Source of the DNA: Embleya scabrispora DSM 41855
GTDB lineage: Bacteria; Actinomycetota; Actinomycetes; Streptomycetales; Streptomycetaceae
DNA length: 64,000 bases
NCBI RefSeq assembly: GCF_000372745.1
Contig: NZ_KB889708.1
Coordinates: 62,001 to 126,000 of the forward strand
Reading direction: 5' to 3'
Positions within the stretch are counted from its first letter, which is position 1. Each line of letters opens with the position of its first letter. A program made the translations under genes and the position numbers. The notes below the pieces were generated by a model. It was given only the letters and a program-made list of their open reading frames with translations, was not told the DNA's origin and ran no database searches. Shown here one piece after another: positions 1 to 9,204 of this stretch.

Positions 1-313
1 GCATGAAGTCCTGGATCTCCGCCACCCCGTCCGCGGCGAAGAACCGCGTGATCAGCACGTTCGTGTCGGGGAAGTAGAACTGCCTGGTGCGGGTCGGGAC
101 CTCGGCGGCCAACTCGAACGACCCGCCCCGGTCGGCGTCGAGGATGGACCCGAAGACGCTGGGCGCGTCGAAGCGCGGGCAGCAGTACCAGTCGATGGTG
201 CCGTTCGTGCAGACCAGGGCGGTCGTACGAAGATCGCCGATCAGGCCGTGCTCGGAAATCGGGGTGTAACGGGAGCCGTCCGCCTGCTCGAAACCAGTCG
301 TGTCGAACGCCAT
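1..313 (-). CDS. Glycoside hydrolase family 15 (glucoamylase/trehalase-like), N-terminus only
   Basis: Reading leftwards from an ATG at 313 gives about 104 residues that run off the window edge. The segments GDLRTTALV and TIDWYCCPRFDAPSVF are the usual start of actinobacterial GH15 proteins (GDLRTAALV..IDWLCLPRFDSPSVF), cytosolic enzymes that hydrolyse trehalose or other alpha-glucosides. The catalytic acids lie further downstream, outside the window, so activity cannot be judged. A good ribosome site (GGGAGG) sits about 5 nt before the ATG. No neighbour suggests a pathway. The family call is firm; the substrate is unknown. Confidence 0.8.
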   Translation of the reverse strand, partial: MAFDTTGFEQADGSRYTPISEHGLIGDLRTTALVCTNGTIDWYCCPRFDAPSVFGSILDADRGGSFELAAEVPTRTRQFYFPDTNVLITRFFAADGVAEIQDFM

Positions 314-680
314 ACCGGCCTCCCTGCCATTGTGGCCTGGGCCTGGGCCTGGAGATGAATCCTTGCTTTTCATGCTAGACCGCTACTCGAGGCGGGGGTC
401 TGACGGAGCCGTGCGGACAGGCTCCCTGCCCGCCTCGTCGAAGGGCGGTGATGCACTCGCCGACGGGCCGCCTGCTGCCGCAGGGCATGCGCGAGCGCGT
501 CCGGCACCCGCCCGTCCTCCGACGTGGCGGTGAACTCCAGCGCCTTGGTGACCGCCCCCAGCCCGCCGGCCTGCACCGCCTGGGCACTGGCCAGGGCGAA
601 GACCGCCGAGGAGACTCTGCCCTCCGGTCGCCGCGCGACCTCGTCGGCCGGCGCGTCCGCAGGTCCGCTGGGGCCTGGAC
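314..680. other. Stretch without a recognisable gene
   Basis: Several overlapping open frames exist on both strands, as expected at this GC content, but none has a ribosome site and a recognisable product. One minus-strand frame around 430-640 has protein-like composition, including SAVFALASAQAV. It may be the remains of a gene, but I cannot assign it. Confidence 0.4.
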
Positions 681-894
681 GCGGCCGGTGGCGCGGTCTC
701 CACACCGGCCTGGCGCAGCAAGCCGTCCTGGTACCTGGTCGCCACCGACGACCGCATGGTCCCGCCGCCCGCCCGGCACGCCATGGCCGAGCGCATCGGC
801 GCCCGGACCGTCGAGGCCGCCCGGCAGTCACGCGATCCACGTCTCGCAGGCCGCCGCCGTCGCCGACGTGATCAAGCAGGCCGCCGCCGGCTGA
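681..894 (+). pseudogene. Alpha/beta hydrolase, C-terminal remnant with frameshift
   Basis: The plus strand encodes KPSWYLVATDDRMVPP, then ARHAMAERIGARTVEA, then in another frame SHAIHVSQAAAVADVIKQAA followed by a stop. This is the characteristic end of a large group of actinobacterial alpha/beta hydrolases (pattern PSWYLVATxDRMIPP...GSHAIYVSQP), including the acid and His positions of the catalytic triad. The two pieces are joined by a one-base frameshift near 826. The nucleophile half is absent upstream. It is a dead fragment. Confidence 0.7.
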
Positions 895-1152
895 ACGCCG
901 CCGAGGTTCGCAGTACGGAAGCGCCCGCCGAGCGCCCCGCGACAGGGCCGATCGGCGGGCACCGAACGTCCCACTGCGGCCGGGTCCCCCTCAGCGCGCC
1001 ACCCCCGAACCCGTCGGCCTCGTCCCATCTGGCCACGGCCGCCACCGCACATCCGCGTCCGGGCCGGTCGCCGACGACCCCGTCACAAGTCCCGCGGGCC
1101 GGTCCGCAGACATGCGGGCCGGCCGGCGGGTCCGAGGGCAGGACTCAGTGGC

Positions 1153-2745
1153 TCAGCCGCCCATTCCCGTTGCCGCGTTCAGCAGGGTGGTCGAGGGGTC
1201 GTCGGCGTCGAGGGAGTAGATCATGACGCCGCCGAGGCCGAGGTTCTTGATGTACTGCCGCTTGTCAGCGAGCGAGTCGGGGGTCTCGATGCTCCAGAAG
1301 TTGGTGCCGTCGTGGATCCAGGTGCTGCGGCTCGCCTGGTCGTAGTAGTAGCTGTTGGTCAGGCCCGCGGCCTTGAGTTCCTTCCAGTCGGCCACGCCCG
1401 GCTGCTGCGAGTAGGGGAACGCGGCCGTCGGCCCGGTGACGGACTGGTAGCGGCCGTGCTGCCCGCCATCGGGCACACCGGTCCAGCCGCGCCCGTAGAA
1501 CGGCACCCCCATGGTCAGCTTGCCGGCCGGGAAGCCGTTGTTCAGGTAGCGGCTGATCGCGTCGTTGGCGGTGAAGGCCGTGCCGTACGCGGGGCTTGCC
1601 GGGGTGTCGTAGAGCGGGGCCTGGAAGTTGGTGGGTCCGTTGGCTTCGAACGCGCCGTGCATGTCGTAGGACATGACGTTGCCCAGGTCGAGGACGTTGG
1701 CGACGCTGGGCACATCGAGGTTGCCGATCTCGGTGGGTCCGGCGGGCAGGGCCGCGGTGAGCGTGTACGGGCGTCCGCCGAGCGCGGTGAGCTCGGCCCG
1801 GAACTCGGCGAGCAGCGCGGTGTAGTTGGCCCCGTCCTGGGGGGAGACGTGGTTGCCGTAGTGGCCGTTGGCGCTGCCGGGGAACTCCCAGTCGATGTCG
1901 AATCCGTCGAACACACCGGCCGCCGCGCCCGAGCCGCCGGCGGGGTCGTCGCCGATCTGTGGGAGGTTGCCGCGGATGTACACGTCGATGCAGGACGCGA
2001 CGAACGTCTTGCGGGAGGCGTCGGTGGCCGCGACGTCCGAGAAGTACTTCGAGTACGTCCAACCGCCGATGGACATCAGCACCTTCAGGTTCGGGTACTT
2101 GGCCTTGAGCTGCTTGAGCTGGTTGAAGTTGCCGCGCAGCGGCTGGGCCCAGCTGTCGGCGGTGCCGTCGACGCTGATGTCGGAGCCGTAGATCTTCTGG
2201 TAGTCGGCGTACGCGTCGGCCGATCCGTCGTTGCCCACCGGGTCGTTCTCGTCGGGCGAGGACGGCTTGTTCGCGGCCATGCAGGTGAGGTTGACCGGGT
2301 CGATGTTCTCGAACGCGTATTGCAGCACGGTGAGTTTGCCCGCGATGCCTTGCGTGTCGAGGTTCTTCGGGTGGAAGGCGTTGGCGTAGGTCGACCAGCT
2401 GGTGTAGTAGCCGACGCGCTGCGTGGGCGCGCCCGGGTCGGGGGTGGCGACGCGGATGAACGACTCGTTGATCTCCGGGTCGGACGGTTGCTGCGGGGTG
2501 CCGGTCGGGTCGTACGGGCTGAGGATCCACTGCTGGTTGGGCTGCCCGTTGCAGGTGTAGACGTCCATGAAGCTGTTGTTCGGGTTGGTCGCCGCGCCGG
2601 ACAGGTCCATGCACAGGTTCGGGTACAGGCGGTCGTCCGCGTACCTGGCACCCGAAACTCGGACAACCGAACCCAATTGACACAAATCGGTCCGTGCGCA
2701 ATCGGCCCGACAGTGACCCCTGGGGCGGCAGCGCATACTCACCAC
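1153..2745 (-). CDS. GH18 chitinase with partial ricin-type lectin domain, 5' end damaged
   Basis: The protein carries a complete GH18 catalytic domain: the SxGG strand (LMSIGGWTYS), the DxxDxDxE catalytic motif (DGFDIDWEF), the substrate strand MSYDMHGAF and a C-terminal GGVMIYSLD. Family members cleave chitin outside the cell through the last Glu of DxxDxDxE. The catalytic part is preceded by about 35 residues ending in QPNQQWIL, the last third of a ricin/CBM13 beta-trefoil. Upstream of about 2650 the frame no longer resembles a lectin and there is no signal peptide, although these enzymes are normally secreted. The first possible start is at 2745. The gene has probably lost its 5' end, including the export signal and most of the lectin domain, so it may not be functional. 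Confidence 0.75.
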   Translation of the reverse strand: MVSMRCRPRGHCRADCARTDLCQLGSVVRVSGARYADDRLYPNLCMDLSGAATNPNNSFMDVYTCNGQPNQQWILSPYDPTGTPQQPSDPEINESFIRVATPDPGAPTQRVGYYTSWSTYANAFHPKNLDTQGIAGKLTVLQYAFENIDPVNLTCMAANKPSSPDENDPVGNDGSADAYADYQKIYGSDISVDGTADSWAQPLRGNFNQLKQLKAKYPNLKVLMSIGGWTYSKYFSDVAATDASRKTFVASCIDVYIRGNLPQIGDDPAGGSGAAAGVFDGFDIDWEFPGSANGHYGNHVSPQDGANYTALLAEFRAELTALGGRPYTLTAALPAGPTEIGNLDVPSVANVLDLGNVMSYDMHGAFEANGPTNFQAPLYDTPASPAYGTAFTANDAISRYLNNGFPAGKLTMGVPFYGRGWTGVPDGGQHGRYQSVTGPTAAFPYSQQPGVADWKELKAAGLTNSYYYDQASRSTWIHDGTNFWSIETPDSLADKRQYIKNLGLGGVMIYSLDADDPSTTLLNAATGMGG

Positions 2746-2880
2746 GGCGCGGGATCACGAGGGCGGCGGGTCGCTCGGCGCAGTGGTACCCGGATCCGCC
2801 GCATACCCTTTCGGCCGGCACACCGCGTCGGTCACGATGCGCACAACCACGGCGCGGTCGACACCGCAAAAAGCATCCGC

Positions 2881-3100
2881 TCACCCGTCGACGGGTGGCA
2901 CGCTGTCTGCGTCGAGATCTCGAAGCAACCACGCGCGCAGGCGTTCGGTGCTCTCGTGGTCGCCCGCCTTCTCCAGCATCTCGGCACGCCACGTCAGTGC
3001 GAAGAGGTCTCCGACGTCGGCGGTTTCGCAGGCGAGGCGTTCCGGCATCGTAATCGCCCGCCTTCTCCCACAGGATCAGTGCTGCACCCCAGGTCAGAAC
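2881..3100 (-). pseudogene. Tetratricopeptide-like repeat protein, fragment with frameshift
   Basis: Reading leftwards, the strand encodes ILWEKAGDYDA and, after a one-base frameshift near 3040, ERLACETADVGDLFALTW and EMLEKAGDHESTERL, ending at a stop at 2881. The repeated unit (xxLxEKAGDxxxAERLA) is that of the degenerate TPR-like proteins common in Streptomyces. Only two repeats remain, without a start. Confidence 0.5.
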
Positions 3101-3134
3101 ACCACACCCCGAACCCGCCACTGAGAAGACTCAC

Positions 3135-3200
3135 ACCACCGGCAGACAACGGCTCGATCCGAGCCCACGCCGCATCCGTCAACCCACTCCGAGACACCAC
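3135..3200 (-). mobile_element. IS5-family transposase N-terminal remnant
   Basis: The first residues after a start at 3200 are SRSGLTDAAWARIEPL, the typical N-terminus of IS5/IS112-type transposases (LTDAxWxRIEPLLP). Homology stops after about 20 residues and no inverted repeats or DDE domain follow. It is a relic next to the TPR fragment. Confidence 0.55.
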
Positions 3201-3221
3201 AAGATCATTATCAGACAGCCC

Positions 3222-3806
3222 TCAGGCGAGGGCCTGATCGAGCAGGGTCGTGGCGGCCGCGCGGGCGTACCGGCCGTAGTCCGCCTGGTTCAGCACCATG
3301 GCGCGGCTCGCCGCTCCGTCCGCGAGGGTCACCAACTGCTCGGCGAGCGCGACGGGTTCACGGCAGCCCAGTTCCGTCACCAGGTCGGTGACCAACCGCA
3401 CCATCCGGAGCTTCTGTTCGCGGGCGTAGGCGTGAATCGGATGCCTCGGGTCGGGGAACTCGGCCGCCGCGTCGATGAACGGGCACCCGCGCACCGCGGA
3501 CGCGTCCGTGACCGGCTGATCGAACAGGTGGAGGATGCGTTCGCGCGGGCCGAGGTCCGCACGGATCAGCACACTCTCCATGGTCTTCCCCGACGCGACG
3601 AGCGACTGCAGGTAGGCGATCGCCAGTTCGTCCCGGGAACGGAAGTGGACGTACAGAGTGCGCTTGGACACGGGTGCCTGCCCCGCGACCTGCTCCATGC
3701 CGGTCGCGGAGATGCCCTGCTCCGCGAACAGTCGGGCGGCGGCGGCCAGGATGCGCTCCCTCGCCCCCCGCCCTCGCCGCGGCGTCGTGTCACCCGTCAC
3801 ATCCAT
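3222..3806 (-). CDS. TetR family transcriptional repressor
   Basis: A 194-residue protein with a TetR DNA-binding domain at residues 14-60 (ARERILAAAARLFAEQGI, then the recognition-helix segment KRTLYVHFRSRDEL) and an all-helical ligand-binding domain behind it. TetR proteins usually repress themselves and a divergent neighbour and release DNA on binding a small molecule. The nitroreductase-like gene starts 100 bp away in the opposite direction, so it is the likely target. The intergenic space holds an imperfect palindrome of GTTTACCTTG type. The ATG at 3806 is the only start that keeps the whole HTH. The inducer cannot be read from the sequence. Confidence 0.88.
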   Translation of the reverse strand: MDVTGDTTPRRGRGARERILAAAARLFAEQGISATGMEQVAGQAPVSKRTLYVHFRSRDELAIAYLQSLVASGKTMESVLIRADLGPRERILHLFDQPVTDASAVRGCPFIDAAAEFPDPRHPIHAYAREQKLRMVRLVTDLVTELGCREPVALAEQLVTLADGAASRAMVLNQADYGRYARAAATTLLDQALA

Positions 3807-3862
3807 GAGGAAAGCATACGGTCGCGTTTACTTTGCGCCGGGCGTGGGGCTACCGTCGACGC

Positions 3863-3887
3863 CAAGGAAACGCCACCGTTTACCTTG
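3863..3887. promoter_or_regulatory. Putative TetR operator between the tetR and nitroreductase genes
   Basis: CAAGGAAAC and GTTTACCTTG face each other across a 6-bp spacer, an almost perfect inverted repeat lacking one base in the left arm. A related half-site, GTTTACTTTG, lies near 3826-3835. The position just upstream of the reductase start suits steric repression. Assignment to the adjacent TetR is inferred. Confidence 0.45.
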
Positions 3888-3906
3888 ATTCTCGTGGAGG
3901 AGTCCC

Positions 3907-4595
3907 ATGACCCGGTCCGACCACACCGAGCTGAGCGGCTACGCGCAGGAGTTGATCCGCGGCCGACGGGCGACGCGTGCCTTCCGACCCGACCCCGTGC
4001 CCGAGCAGACGATGCGCGCGATCTTCTCGCTGGCCGGTGCGGCGCCGTCCAACTCCAACGCCCAGCCGTGGCGGGTGGAGGTGGTCAGCGGCGCACCGCG
4101 TGAGCGCTTGGCCGCGTCCCTTCGGGCCGCCCACGCGGCGCGGCGCACGTCGGTCGACTTCCCGTACGGCGACGACATCTACTCGCCGGTGCAGCAGGAG
4201 CGGCGGGCCGCCTTCGGCAGCCGGCTCTACGGGACGCTGGGCATCGGCCCGACGACCATGCGGCGCGCGCGGCCTACGACGCCGAGAGCCTGGACTTCTA
4301 CGGTGCACCGCACGTCGCGTTCCTGTTCGTCTCCGAACAGGACAACGCACGCCTGGCCGGCGACGTCGGCGCCTACATGCAGACGCTGCTGCTGGCGATG
4401 ACCACGTACGGCGTGGCGAGTTGCCCGCAGGGACTGCTGAGTTTCTACGCCGACGACGTACGCGCCGAACTCGGCCGTGCCGCAGGGAAACTGCTCGTCG
4501 GGATCTCGTTCGGATACGCCGACGTCGCCGCGGCGGTGAACCACATCGACACCGGACGTGCCGCGTTGGACGAGACCACCACCTTCCACGGCTGA
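3907..4595 (+). pseudogene. Nitroreductase family FMN oxidoreductase, single-base frameshift
   Basis: The first frame encodes a nitroreductase N-terminus with the FMN phosphate-binding start (RRATRAFRPDPVPEQT) and SNSNAQPWRVEVVSG. Near 4247 homology jumps to another frame: DDHAARAAYDAESLDFYGAP, then MQTLLLAMTTYGVASCPQG and the end ISFGYADVAAAVNHI at 4595. A one-base deletion explains it; repaired, the protein would be about 230 residues, normal for the family. These enzymes reduce nitro groups or quinones with NAD(P)H. Ribosome site GGAGG precedes the ATG. It is divergent from the TetR gene. Either a recently broken gene or a sequencing error: most of the frame outside the shift is well preserved. 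Confidence 0.75.
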
Positions 4596-5170
4596 CGGCG
4601 CAGGACCGCGATGAGCTCGGCCTCGACGAAGGACCGGCGCCCCGGCCGAAACCGTCGGCCTCGTCGATGGTGGCGTCGACGTGGGCGTTGTGGACGACGT
4701 CGGCCGCAGCGGTCAGCGCAGTGCGTGCGGTCGGTCCGAAACGGGGTTGCGCGCGGCACGGCGCAGTGCCCGCTCCCGCCTTCCGACGGGGACGTCGATG
4801 GTCAGGGGCGCGGCGCCGGCGCGCCATTGCAGGACGAGTTGCCGAGGTCACAGCGGAGCGCGCATACCACGACGATGTCACCGCGCCCCGCAGGGGTGTT
4901 CGTCGGCGCGGTCGCGGCGGCGGACGCCGCCCCCGAGTCGTCGGTGTGGACGACGCGAACGATCCCGATGTCGGTGTGCCGGTCCGTCGGCCCGGGGCGA
5001 ACGGGACCTCGGATTCGACGGCGCACGGCGACAGCCTTGTCGAACGCCCTCAAAGCCGAACGAACACCTCGAACAGCGCGCTGACACCGGCGCAGCGGGA
5101 AGCGCTTGCGGGTGGGGGTGTCGATGTCACCGAACAGAAGGAGCAGTCGGCAACATCGGCGGCAGGGGCG
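4596..5170. other. Stretch without a recognisable gene
   Basis: Open frames are present on both strands, but none has a convincing start or family signature. A minus-strand frame around 4780-5080 includes IGIVRVVHTDDSG and GDIVVVCALRCD and could be a decayed gene of unknown kind. Confidence 0.3.
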
Positions 5171-5395
5171 GTGCGGGCGGATCGGTGGACGCTCACCCTC
5201 GCCGCCGCAGCCGCGTTCCGGGAGCGCGAGGGGCATCTGACGGTGCCACGCAAGTACGTCGAGACCGTCGAACACGACGGCGAGGCACACCAGGTCAAAC
5301 TCGGCGTCGCCCTCGCCAACGCGCGACAACGACGCGCCACATTCCCACCGGACCGGCTCGACGCGCTCACCGCACTCGACATGCGATGGACATGA
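5171..5395 (+). pseudogene. Helicase-associated (HA) domain fragment
   Basis: A 74-residue frame opening at GTG 5171 encodes one helicase-associated repeat: FREREGHLTVPRKYVE, then VKLGVALANARQRRA and LDALTALDMRW, then a stop. In actinobacteria such repeats occur in series at the C-terminus of large DEAD/DEAH-like helicases, often on mobile or linear-replicon ends. Here only the last repeat is left, with no helicase core upstream. The ribosome site is weak, so expression is doubtful. Confidence 0.6.
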
Positions 5396-5850
5396 GCACG
5401 GGGATTGGGGCCGGGTGGGGTCGAGGTCCCGTTCGGCGTCGGCGGAGCGCGTGGTGATCCCGACCGGGAGAGATTCGCGCGCCCCGGTCGGTTGTCGGCA
5501 GTGAGTGTCGGCGGGCTCGGCATCGAGAAGTGTCGGCGTTTGACGCGGCCTCGGATCGTGAGGACGGCGAGGGCGAGGAGGACGTTCGAGGAAGCGAAGG
5601 GCGCTCCGATCGAGGGCACGGTCCACTGCAAGGCGCCGAGTGTTGCCGGCCGCCGCGGGCGGACGGTGGGGGTGACGGCGGGCCCTGCCGCCACCCCCAC
5701 GGCCCTTCGGGCGCGCGTGCGCACCCGGTGTGGTTCATGCTCCCCCGGGCCTCATCGGTGGCGACGTCGCCGGGTGCCGGTGAGCGAGCCGGTGTGTCGC
5801 CGCGTGCTCCGTGCCCGATGTGGTCGGCTCGGGGGCGGACGTGTCGTTTC
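5396..5850. other. Gap without a supported gene
   Basis: Nothing recognisable on either strand. Frames here lack ribosome sites and family motifs. Confidence 0.4.
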
Positions 5851-6150
5851 CTAGTACGACAGGTCCGTCTGGTCCGAGAACACCTTGCCGCGGATGTGCA
5901 GGTTTCCCTCGGAGTCCAGGACGGCGATGATCTTCTTCGCGGAGCCGTGGTGGGTGGTGAAGTAGATCTTGTCCGCCTCCTGGGAGGAGGAGTAATTGGA
6001 GTTCACCGACAGCTCGATGCTCACCGGCGAGCTGATGAGCACGTCCTTCTTGTCCGTGCCCGGGTAGACCTGGTTCTCCCGCAGCTTGATCCGGGCGTGG
6101 TTGTCGCCCTCGTTCCAGTCCGATGCCTGTCCGAGATCGATGTCCGTCAT
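5851..6150 (-). CDS. Small conserved actinobacterial protein (DUF6342-like)
   Basis: A 99-residue acidic protein without signal peptide or membrane segment. Recognisable stretches are DVLISSPVSIELSVNSN, KIYFTTHHGSAKKIIAVLD and GNLHIRGKVF, a beta-rich pattern I associate with a short conserved family of unknown function in Streptomyces (DUF6342, from memory, tentative). A strong ribosome site (GAGAGGAAG) lies before ATG 6150. Base composition is less GC-extreme than in its neighbours, which may mean a horizontally moved or strongly expressed small gene. No function can be proposed from context; its neighbour on the 5' side is a transposase remnant. Confidence 0.75.
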   Translation of the reverse strand: MTDIDLGQASDWNEGDNHARIKLRENQVYPGTDKKDVLISSPVSIELSVNSNYSSSQEADKIYFTTHHGSAKKIIAVLDSEGNLHIRGKVFSDQTDLSY

Positions 6151-6439
6151 GAGGCTTCCTCTCATGTCCCCGGCGGACGTGTCCCCTCTCGCGGGCCGCG
6201 ATCGTTTCCGTGCGAAGCCCGACGGGACGCGCCCGCCCTCCAGTGAAGAGCCTTGCCCGGTCCGGGCAACACCGTGGGGCGCCCGGGCCGAGCACGAACG
6301 TACACACACGGGTCCCCCGGGGGTACCGGACTGCGCATGTTTGGCTCGATTGCTGAATATCGGCCGTTTTTCGGCCAACTCGACGTGAATTGACACGTGT
6401 CGCACACGCAGGCGAGGACACCGCGACCCGCCCTACGAT

Positions 6440-6990
6440 GTTCTTGATGCGGTATCCGTCCGGTGACCAACCCGGCGCCGGTGGGAACGCGCGTGGGATC
6501 ACCGGGCCGAGTTCGTCGACGCAGACGACCGTCGCGTCTTCGGGCGGGCGGGTGTAGAGCTCGACGATCCGTGTCCATTTCCCGCGAAGTCGGGGTCCCT
6601 CGACCGGACCCACGACCGGGTGCGGCGCCACCGGACCCCCTCGGCGAGCAGGATCCTGCGGACCTGGGAACGGCTCACGCGGATGCCCAGTCTCCCGGCC
6701 TCGGCGGCCAGGGCGTCCGACGTCCACTCCGGAGGCCCGGACTCGTCCGCCGCCCACAACTCGTCGGACGGCTGCATCTCCAAGCGGCCGGGCGGGGTCG
6801 GCTTGACCAGGGCAACGATCCGGCAACGCTCGGCCTCGGTAATCCGCCGTTTGCGGCCGCACCCGGGCCGGTCGCCGAGCCCGTCCGGGCCCTGTTCGTT
6901 GAACCGGTGCAGCCACCGCCGCACGGTCTTCTTTTCATCTGGGCGCCCCCATCGTGATCCCGATCTACGCTCGCGCTTGGCCTCGGCCGG
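6440..6990 (-). mobile_element. IS630-family transposase remnant (frameshifted, truncated)
   Basis: On the minus strand the helix-turn-helix part reads KKTVRRWLHRFNEQGPDGL, RPGCGRKRRITEAERCRI and VSRSQVRRILLAEGVRWR. After a frameshift near 6583 it continues with TRIVELYTRPPEDATVV, CVDELGPVIPRAFPPAPG and WSPDGYRIKN. The CVDE motif is the first catalytic Asp strand of the IS630 DDE domain. Sequence after YRIKN is unrelated, so the second and third catalytic acids are missing. Confidence 0.75.
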
Positions 6991-7244
6991 GGCGGGCGTT
7001 TTGGTCGTCGGCCCGTTCCGGTCGCGAGCGGAGGCGATAGCAGCCGGCCCCCGTGCCGGTGCCGCCGCCGAGGCGCCACCGCCGAGGGTTCGCCGGTGGC
7101 CCGGGCAAACGCCGGATCCGCCATCGCCGCCATGGGAAGCCGGGGGCGGGTGGCCGACAACCGGCGGCCACCTCACCCACCGGCTACGCGTCGACGGCGG
7201 GGTATTCGCCGAGCGGTTGGTGACCAGGCTCGGCGGGAGCGTTC

Positions 7245-7934
7245 TCAGGCAACGGGCAACACGCGTGCCCACGTGCGGAGTTCGTCCAGGTGGCCGTCCA
7301 CCGCCAGGTTCGATTCCGCCAATATCGCCTCGAACTCCTCGTCTGTCAGCGGGCGGCAGCGGAACTCGTGCACCCACTTGGCGTCCGGGAATTCGTATTC
7401 GATGTGCACCGCGCGCACTCCGTCTCCGATCGGCTCGGAGCTGAGGATCTTCACGGCACCGTCGGGATGTTGGCTGATTCGAGGCAACTGGTCGTGCCAG
7501 CCGATGCCTTCGCGCTGGATCAGCACCACCCCGTCGTCGGCGACGTGTGCCCGACAGGCGTCGAGCATCGCCCGGCGGAACGCGGGCTCGACCGTGTGCA
7601 CCAGGTAGGACGCCAACAACACCACGTCGAAGCGCTCCCCGAGCCGCAGGTCCTCGATCGTGGACAGTACGGTCTTCGCCCCGCGTACCCGATCGAGCAT
7701 CTCCGGCGACTCGTCCACCGCCGTGACCTGCCACCCGCGCTCCACCAACGCATGGGTCACCCGCCCGGCCCCACAACCGAGTTCGAGCAGGGTGCGGGCC
7801 CCTTCGCGAGCGCCGAGCGCGATCATCTCCGGCTCCTCTCGCGCCGGCAGGCGGTCGTACATGTCCACGGCGCACCCGTCCGGCGTGAACGCCCCGGGTC
7901 CCTCGCCGCGATACCCCTCACGAATACGCGCCAT
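7245..7934 (-). CDS. Class I SAM-dependent methyltransferase
   Basis: A 229-residue protein with motif I LLELGCGAGRVTHAL (residues about 47-61), an acidic motif II loop (VTAVDESPEML) and the post-motif region FDVVLLASYLVHT, which define a Rossmann-fold methyltransferase of the Methyltransf_25/11 type. The substrate is unknown. Start ATG 7934 is preceded by GGGAAGGGA. Length is normal for a stand-alone small-molecule methyltransferase. It lies about 5 kb downstream of the polyketide cluster, on the same strand but separated by transposon debris, so a role in that pathway is unlikely. Confidence 0.85.
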   Translation of the reverse strand: MARIREGYRGEGPGAFTPDGCAVDMYDRLPAREEPEMIALGAREGARTLLELGCGAGRVTHALVERGWQVTAVDESPEMLDRVRGAKTVLSTIEDLRLGERFDVVLLASYLVHTVEPAFRRAMLDACRAHVADDGVVLIQREGIGWHDQLPRISQHPDGAVKILSSEPIGDGVRAVHIEYEFPDAKWVHEFRCRPLTDEEFEAILAESNLAVDGHLDELRTWARVLPVA

Positions 7935-8254
7935 GACCGATCCCTTCCCCCGAGCAACCCACGGTCGCTCACGAAACGGACAGCAACGCGCCCACCCAAA
8001 CCGCAACGGCCCGGAGCTGTCAACGGTTTCGACACGGTGCCGGCCGATCGGACCGCGTGCCCGACTCGGCTGGTGGTGATCGGCTCCGACCCGGCGCGGC
8101 GCCGTATCGGGCAGGACCCGGGAACTCAGTCGACGTTCCCGCGCCGGACCCGCGCAGCCCTGAACGGTGACCCGGCGCGTCATCCCGGACGGCAGGGAGC
8201 GGTTGACCCTGGCCTCGCAGTACCGGGAGCCCGTCGGCCGGGCGGGCTGCCCGA
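7935..8254. other. Intergenic gap
   Basis: No supported gene. It holds the promoter side of the methyltransferase gene and the 3' side of the EF-hand gene; no clear hairpin or operator was found. Confidence 0.4.
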
Positions 8255-8689
8255 TCACGCCCTCCGGCTCGCCGGCCCCGGTTCCGGGATGCGTCCGCAG
8301 AGCAGGTTTCCGGGCTCGGCGGGGTCGTCGCTCATCCAGAACTGGGACCACAGGAGGGCGAATTCCGGCCGGCTCAGGTAGCCGTCGCCGTCGAGGTCGA
8401 GCAGGTCGAAGACCGCGTCCGTGTCGACGCTGCGGCCGTGCCAGGTCTCGACGAGTCGGCGGTGTTCGGTGCGGGAGATTTGGCCGTCGCGGTTCTCGTC
8501 GATGGCGTCGAAGATGGTCCGGGCGGTGGCCGTGACGGCCTCCGGCATGGAATGCAGCCGGTCCATGAGGGCGTGGACCTCGTGGACGTCGACCCTGCCG
8601 TCCTTGTCGGTGTCGGCCGCCGACAACTCGTCCCACCAGCCCATGAGGAGCGCCTCGATACGGGCGCGCAGTTCCGTCCCGGGCTCCAC
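8255..8689 (-). CDS. EF-hand calcium-binding protein (calerythrin-like), N-terminally shortened
   Basis: A 144-residue protein with three intact EF-hand loops: DTDKDGRVDVHE, DENRDGQISRTE and DLDGDGYLSRPE, each with acidic residues at positions 1, 3, 5 and 12. Actinobacterial calerythrin-like proteins have about 180 residues and four hands, with an N-terminal hand before the segment that here reads EPGTELRARIEALLMGWW. That first hand is missing: an in-frame TGA stands just upstream of the GTG used as start (8689). The protein would be a soluble cytoplasmic calcium buffer or sensor. Either a shortened functional variant or an early pseudogene. Confidence 0.72.
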   Translation of the reverse strand: MEPGTELRARIEALLMGWWDELSAADTDKDGRVDVHEVHALMDRLHSMPEAVTATARTIFDAIDENRDGQISRTEHRRLVETWHGRSVDTDAVFDLLDLDGDGYLSRPEFALLWSQFWMSDDPAEPGNLLCGRIPEPGPASRRA

Positions 8690-8739
8690 GCCCGGCCGTC
8701 AGCGCCCCGGAGGCGGAGGCATGCTCCCGGGCGCGCGAG

Positions 8740-8940
8740 TTGTCACGTGCGCTCACGGCCAGGTACAGCACGCTGATAACCGCCGCGCCCGACGACCCGA
8801 CCAAACGCGCCCTGCGCGAGCAACGCCGGGCGTACGCCGTCGAGTTGGCCCGGCTCGACGCACGCGAGCACGCGACGATCGACCGCATCCTCGACACCTG
8901 CCCGGCCCGCCTCGACCCGGCCCGCGACGAGGACCGATGA
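8740..8940 (+). CDS. Possible small alpha-helical protein, overlapped by a second short frame
   Basis: A 66-residue, Arg-rich helical frame (TKRALREQRRAYAVELARLD) ends at 8940. Its stop overlaps an ATG at 8937 in ATGA fashion. The second frame starts MSDDPPADDRHLTDEQRAEI and soon loses protein-like character. The ATGA overlap suggests the remains of a two-gene unit, but the start of the first (TTG 8740) is uncertain and I know no family. It may be a decayed segment. Confidence 0.3.
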   Translation: MSRALTARYSTLITAAPDDPTKRALREQRRAYAVELARLDAREHATIDRILDTCPARLDPARDEDR

Positions 8941-9204
8941 GCGACGACCCGCCCGCCGACGACCGCCACCTCACCGACGAACAACGCGCCGAGATCCCGC
9001 GCGAGGAGATCCTCCCCGACACCCTCGCCGCGAGACGACTGCGGACTGCGGCGGCCGGTTTCGGGCGCGGGCCTCGCGGTGGTGTGGTCGAACTCGCGTG
9101 CCGAGTCGGGTTGTCGCCCCATGCCCATAGCCTCTCCGAGGGCGGGTGCGCATCGGCCCGCGGGATCGTCACACGAGCGGCGGGGGTTCGGTGTGGGAGC
9201 GGGC

